Origin: JANPBY01 sp963820065
GTDB taxonomy: Bacteria > Actinomycetota > Actinomycetes > DATJPE01
NCBI GenBank assembly: GCA_963820065.1
Contig: CAWFYM010000010.1
Location: 372,001 to 436,000, forward strand
DNA: 64,000 nucleotides
Reading direction: 5' to 3'
The position numbers and the translations under genes are program-made. A model generated the notes under the pieces. It made no database searches and was not told the DNA's origin. It saw only the letters and a program-made list of their open reading frames with translations. Positions 60,529-64,000 of this stretch are shown here, one piece after another; the first letter of the stretch is position 1, and every line of letters begins with the position of its first letter.

Positions 60529-61203
60529 TCAGGCCTGCTCGGAGGAGGCATCGCCAGCAGAGGGCTCGTCATCGGGCTTCGCGTCGACGGGCTCGGCTTC
60601 AACGACCTCAACGACCTCGACGACCTCGACGACGTCGCCTGCGGGATCTTCGACCACGACCGTGACGTCGTCCACCACGACGGACTCACCGTCTCCCGTC
60701 TCGACCACCTCGACGACCTCGTCGACGACGACATCGCCACCGTCCGGCGTCTCGATGACCTCGACGGTCTCAACGGCCTCGACCGGCGCCTCCGCGGCGG
60801 GCTTGGCCGCCTTGGCTGCCCGCTTCTTGGGGGTGGTGGCTGCGCCCTTGTCGCCAGCTTCCAGGGACTCCTTGGCCGCCGCCTCGAAGATCTCCTTCTT
60901 GCTGGCCGTGGGCTCGGCGACCCGAAGGGTGCCCTCAGCGCCCGGCTCGCCCCGGAACTTCTGCCAGTCACCGGTGACACGCAGGATCGCGGCGACAGGC
61001 TCGGTGGGCTGCGCCCCGACGCCCAGCCAGTACTGGACCCGCTCTGAGTCCACCGAGATGAACGAGGGGTCTTCCTTGGGGTGGTAGGTGCCGATCTCTT
61101 CGATCGCCCGCCCGTCACGGCGCGTACGCGCGTCGGCGACGATGATGCGGTACTGAGGCATCCGCTTCTTGCCGAGCCTCTTCAGCTTGATCTTGACTGC
61201 CAC
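60529..61203 (-). CDS. rpsP: Small ribosomal subunit protein S16 with long acidic C-terminal tail
   Basis: Ribosomal protein of the 30S body. The core (residues 1-85) is normal: VKIKLKRLGKKRMPQYRIIV, then DGRAIEEIGTYHPKEDPSFI and RVQYWLGVGAQPTEPV. The remaining 140 residues begin with a basic stretch (TTPKKRAAKAAKPA) then become a repetitive acidic tail with VVEVVE units. Most S16 proteins are 80-160 residues, so 224 is long. GTG 61203. The tail is probably disordered and outside the ribosome core. Confidence 0.93.
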   Translation of the reverse strand: MAVKIKLKRLGKKRMPQYRIIVADARTRRDGRAIEEIGTYHPKEDPSFISVDSERVQYWLGVGAQPTEPVAAILRVTGDWQKFRGEPGAEGTLRVAEPTASKKEIFEAAAKESLEAGDKGAATTPKKRAAKAAKPAAEAPVEAVETVEVIETPDGGDVVVDEVVEVVETGDGESVVVDDVTVVVEDPAGDVVEVVEVVEVVEAEPVDAKPDDEPSAGDASSEQA

Positions 61204-61354
61204 GGGGGTGACCGCTCCTGGTCTGTGTTCGTGAGGGAGTCGGCCCGCACGTGGGGGTGCGCAGGTCGGTGGTCCCAGGGGGTTGATCCAACGAGGGCGG
61301 GTAGAGGGCCGCGCCAGGCCGGTTCGACCCGCCCAGTGTGCCAGAGGGGTGCCC

Positions 61355-61371
61355 GCTGGGCGAAACCCAGC
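61355..61371 (-). terminator. Hairpin downstream of ffh
   Basis: GCTGGG-CGAAA-CCCAGC: 6-bp stem and 5-nt loop, 54-70 nt after the ffh stop on the minus strand. No U-tract. It may end ffh transcription before rpsP. Confidence 0.4.
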
Positions 61372-61397
61372 CACCCAACAGCCCTGGCGAGCGTCGG

Positions 61398-61433
61398 AAG
61401 GGTGGGTCAGCCGAGAAGGGTGGGTCAGCCGAG
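61398..61433. repeat. 18-bp exact tandem duplication at the ffh 3' end
   Basis: AAGGGTGGGTCAGCCGAG is present twice in direct tandem (61398-61415 and 61416-61433). The second unit contains the complement of the ffh TGA stop and the codons before it; the first is past the stop. Confidence 0.85.
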
Positions 61434-62969
61434 GAGGCCCTTGAACTCGGCGGGGAGCTCGAAGTCCTCCACGGTCTCAGGGGCGTTGTCGGTGGCGTCG
61501 GACTGACGGGCTGCGTCCTCGCGCGCCTGGGCCGCCCGCTTCGCCGGGTTGCCGCTGGCTCGTCCCTTCTTGGCCTTCCCGCCCTTGGCCTGCTTCTTGC
61601 GTCCGCCACCGGGGAGCCGCGCCATTCCCGGCACCCCTCCCATGCCCGGCATCCCCGGCATGCCGCCGCCGCGCGACAGTTGGCCCATCATCTTGCGGGC
61701 TTCGAGGAAGCGCTCGACCAGGCGATTGACGTCACTGACCTCGCTGCCGGATCCCTTCGCGATGCGGACGCGACGGGAGGCGTTGAGCAGCTTCACGTCG
61801 CGACGCTCGGCTGGTGTCATCGACTGGATGATCGCTGCGACCCGGTCGATCTCACGATCGTCGAGGTTGGCGATCTGCTCGCGCATCTCCCCCATCCCGG
61901 GGAGCATGCCGAGCAGCTTGGACAGCGACCCCATCTTGCGCAGGGCCTGCATCTGCTGAAGAAAGTCCTCGAGGGTCAGTTCGCCTGGCGCGGCGACCTT
62001 GGCCGCCATGGCAGCGGCCTCGTCGGCATCGAAGGCCTTTTCAGCCTGCTCGATGAGGCTGAGCATGTCGCCCATGCCGAGGATGCGTGAGGCCATGCGT
62101 TCGGGGTGGAAGACATCGAAGTCGGTGAGCTTCTCACCGTTGGACGCAAACATGACGGGACGACCCGTGACCGTGGCCACCGAAAGGGCCGCCCCGCCTC
62201 GCGCGTCGCCGTCCAGCTTGGTGAGGACGACCCCGTCGAAGCCGACGCCATCGAGGAAGGCCTCAGCCGTGGTCACGGCGTCCTGCCCGACCATCGCGTC
62301 GACGACGAACAGGACCTCGTCGGCTTTGACCGCCGCTCGAATGTCGGCGGCCTGCTGCATCAGGTCGTCGTCCACACCGAGTCGTCCCGCGGTGTCGATG
62401 ACCACGATGTCGTGCAGGCGTACGGCTGCGTGCTCGAGCGACGCCGAGGCGACCGCGACTGGATCTCCCACCCCGTTGCCCGGCTCGGGAGCGAAGACCG
62501 AGACCCCGGCCTGCTCAGCGACAACCTGGAGCTGGGTCACCGCGTTGGGCCGCTGGAGGTCGGCCGCGACAAGCAGGGGGGTGTGTCCCTGTTCGCGGAA
62601 CCAGACGGCCAGCTTGCCGGCGAGGGTGGTCTTGCCCGCTCCCTGGAGACCGGCGAGCATGATCACGGTCGGCGGCGTCTTCGCGAACCGCACCCGGCGG
62701 GTCTCGCCGCCGAGGATCTCAACGAGCTCGTCGTTGACGATCTTGATGACCTGCTGGGCGGGGTTGAGAGCCTGGGAGACCTCCGCCCCCGTGGCGCGCT
62801 CCTTGACCGCCGCTACGAAGGTGCGGACGACGGGCAACGCCACGTCGGCCTCGAGCAGGGCGATGCGGATCTCGCGGCAGACCTCATCGACGTCGGACTC
62901 GGACAGGCGACCCTTGCCACGAAGAGCCTTGAAGGTCGCGGCGAGGCGATCGGAGAGGGTGGCGAACAC
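61425..62969 (-). CDS. ffh: Signal recognition particle protein Ffh
   Basis: SRP GTPase that targets ribosomes to the membrane. The 514-residue protein has the NG domain with P-loop GLQGAGKTTLAGKLA (near residue 110), VDTAGR-type segment VVIDTAGRLGVDDDLMQ, TKLDGDARGGAALSV, and the methionine-rich M domain with GMLPGMGEMREQI, ending in a GGGMPGMPGMGG low-complexity tail. GTG 62969. It lies 48 nt after glnD. Confidence 0.96.
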   Translation of the reverse strand: MFATLSDRLAATFKALRGKGRLSESDVDEVCREIRIALLEADVALPVVRTFVAAVKERATGAEVSQALNPAQQVIKIVNDELVEILGGETRRVRFAKTPPTVIMLAGLQGAGKTTLAGKLAVWFREQGHTPLLVAADLQRPNAVTQLQVVAEQAGVSVFAPEPGNGVGDPVAVASASLEHAAVRLHDIVVIDTAGRLGVDDDLMQQAADIRAAVKADEVLFVVDAMVGQDAVTTAEAFLDGVGFDGVVLTKLDGDARGGAALSVATVTGRPVMFASNGEKLTDFDVFHPERMASRILGMGDMLSLIEQAEKAFDADEAAAMAAKVAAPGELTLEDFLQQMQALRKMGSLSKLLGMLPGMGEMREQIANLDDREIDRVAAIIQSMTPAERRDVKLLNASRRVRIAKGSGSEVSDVNRLVERFLEARKMMGQLSRGGGMPGMPGMGGVPGMARLPGGGRKKQAKGGKAKKGRASGNPAKRAAQAREDAARQSDATDNAPETVEDFELPAEFKGLLG

Positions 62970-63017
62970 TGGCTCAGGGTATCCGGAGGCGCGCCCGCCG
63001 CCCTTCAGCGGAGGCCG

Positions 63018-64000
63018 TCAGCGCAGCGCCGCCCTCACCGACTCGACCAAAGCGCGAGCCCGATCGGGCCGGAGCGGCACCCCTTCACCGTCCACCACGT
63101 AGAACACGTCGACCGCCTCCGAACCCAACGTGCTGGCGACCGCGGAACGTACGTCGACCTCGGCTGAGGCGAGTGCCGCCCCGATGCGGTGCAGAAGCGC
63201 AGGGCGGTCATGAGCCCGGATCTCCAGCACCGTCGCGGTCTCCGATGCCCCGGAGACCAGGTCGACCCGAGGCGGCGGCGCCGTTCGGCCCGTCCGGTCG
63301 GGGTAGGCCTCGTCGCGGCGGCGCAACCGGTCGGCGACGTCGAGTCGACCCTCCAGCGCCCGACGAACGTCTTCGCGCACCGCCCGGATGTCGGCCGGCG
63401 TCCCGAACTCGGGAACCACCGTCCACATCTGGAGGGCCCCGCCGTCCACCGAGAGGGTCTGCGCGCTACGAACCGCCAACCTGTGCAGGCTCATGACGCC
63501 GGCCACCGTGGCGAGCAGGCCGAGCTGGTCAGGCGCAGCCACGGTCACCTCGAGGCCGTACGCCACCGGGGCGGCGGAGACCGCGAGGGCACCCGAGCGG
63601 CGCCACTGGTCCAGCAGCTGCGCGTGCACCGCGGACAGCTCGGGCGGTCCGACGACCGTGTGACCACGCAGGACCTTGTGCGTGCGAGCGACCAGGTCGG
63701 CGACCAGCATGGCCTTCCACTCCCCCCACGCGGCAGGACCTGTGGCGCGAGCATCGGCCTCGGTCAGGGCGTGGAGCAGCTCAAGGAGCTCAGGAGTGCC
63801 TACGGCGGCAGCGACACCGGCGACGGTCGCGGGGTCCTCCAGGTCGCGGCGTGTGGCGGTGTCCGGGAGCAGCAGGTGGTAGCGCACGAGGTCCACGAGA
63901 GTCTCGGTGTCTCGCGCGTCGAAGCCGAGGCGGGGGGCCACGTCACTGACGACCGCCACACCGGCGTCGGTGTGATCGCCCGGCCAGCCCTTCCCGATGT
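63018..64000 (-). CDS. glnD: [Protein-PII] uridylyltransferase GlnD, C-terminal part (5' end cut by window edge)
   Basis: Senses glutamine and uridylylates or adenylylates PII. The frame is open through the right window edge, and 327 codons are visible. The part at the edge reads IGKGWPGDHTDAG, the end of the HD-domain motif HDIGKGxxGDHS of this family. Two ACT domains follow, near VTVAAPDQLGLLATVAGVMS and LEIRAHDRPALLHRIGAALAS. The nucleotidyltransferase domain lies beyond the edge. Together with glnE at the other end of the window, it belongs to the nitrogen-control set. Confidence 0.93.
   Translation of the reverse strand, partial: IGKGWPGDHTDAGVAVVSDVAPRLGFDARDTETLVDLVRYHLLLPDTATRRDLEDPATVAGVAAAVGTPELLELLHALTEADARATGPAAWGEWKAMLVADLVARTHKVLRGHTVVGPPELSAVHAQLLDQWRRSGALAVSAAPVAYGLEVTVAAPDQLGLLATVAGVMSLHRLAVRSAQTLSVDGGALQMWTVVPEFGTPADIRAVREDVRRALEGRLDVADRLRRRDEAYPDRTGRTAPPPRVDLVSGASETATVLEIRAHDRPALLHRIGAALASAEVDVRSAVASTLGSEAVDVFYVVDGEGVPLRPDRARALVESVRAALR

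Noticed and set aside
61318..61340. GGTTCGACCC resembling a tRNA T-loop between ffh and rpsP
   Set aside because: No matching 5-bp T stem, anticodon arm or acceptor stem is present.

Overview
The window is high-GC (about 68-70 %) DNA with dense, short-spaced genes and many GTG starts. The gene content is that of an actinomycete chromosome: F420 biosynthesis (FbiC, NpdG), glucosyl-3-phosphoglycerate synthase, polyphosphate-type glucokinase, WhiG sigma factor, a GlnA2-type glutamine synthetase beside glnE, a lysine-rich H1-like protein, mycothiol-type DinB and PIG-L proteins, and many apparently leaderless promoters (TANNNT 6-7 nt before the start codon). A nocardioid or related lineage is plausible, but the genus cannot be read from this window. 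Almost everything is core chromosome. I see no IS element, prophage, CRISPR array or tRNA gene.

Layout. 1-6.4 kb: nitrogen metabolism (glnE, cut by the left edge; glnA), a cupin, and nadE. 6.5-10.1 kb: a sulfotransferase-like gene, then an MFS-tetR drug-efflux operon. 10.3-16.6 kb: panB, fbiC, npdG, a SIS-like protein and an MFS exporter. 16.7-22.3 kb: a DUF1508/H1-like nucleoid protein, map, a ppgK-like kinase, marR, an FprA-type ferredoxin reductase, a DinB-like protein and a PIG-L deacetylase. 22.3-29.0 kb: cell-surface and secreted functions (GT87 mannosyltransferase-like protein, beta-propeller, esterase, LamG-like protein), a hemerythrin and a nitrilase. 29.1-29.5 kb: the RNase P RNA gene. 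29.6-35.5 kb: pgm, an acyltransferase-like membrane protein with adenosine deaminase, a proline/threonine-stalk protein, and yaaA. 35.6-39.9 kb: a probable glutarate catabolism locus (gcdH-like, MFS, gntR, CaiB/BaiF CoA-transferase). 39.9-45.1 kb: rpsB-tsf-pyrH-frr-cdsA-rlmN. 45.4-51.3 kb: M23 protein, ABM protein, whiG, xerC-like recombinase, dprA, comM, yraN. 51.4-55.1 kb: a response regulator / histidine kinase / GerMN lipoprotein operon resembling a compact MtrAB-LpqB, and divergent gpgS. 55.1-64 kb: DUF2469, rnhB, NUDIX, two tandem signal peptidases, rplS, trmD, rimM, khpA, rpsP, ffh, and the 3' part of glnD (cut by the right edge).

The most interesting signals are mostly non-coding. (1) A palindromic repeat family with core GATCATGCGCAGATGGCC occurs three times. 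One copy lies exactly between two convergent genes and supplies the TGA stop codon of both. (2) An identical 17-bp site, TTGGATCCAATATCCGA, overlaps the promoters of both the gcdH-like gene and the CoA-transferase/gntR operon. It defines a small GntR-controlled regulon. (3) Several genes start 6-7 nt after a TAGGCT-like -10 box, so they are probably transcribed without a leader. (4) Protein oddities are a DUF1508 domain fused to an (A/P)KK tail, an S16 protein with a long acidic valine/glutamate tail, and an M23 domain whose HxH motif reads C-L-H. I found no clear new multi-gene system; the repeat family is the best candidate for something undescribed.
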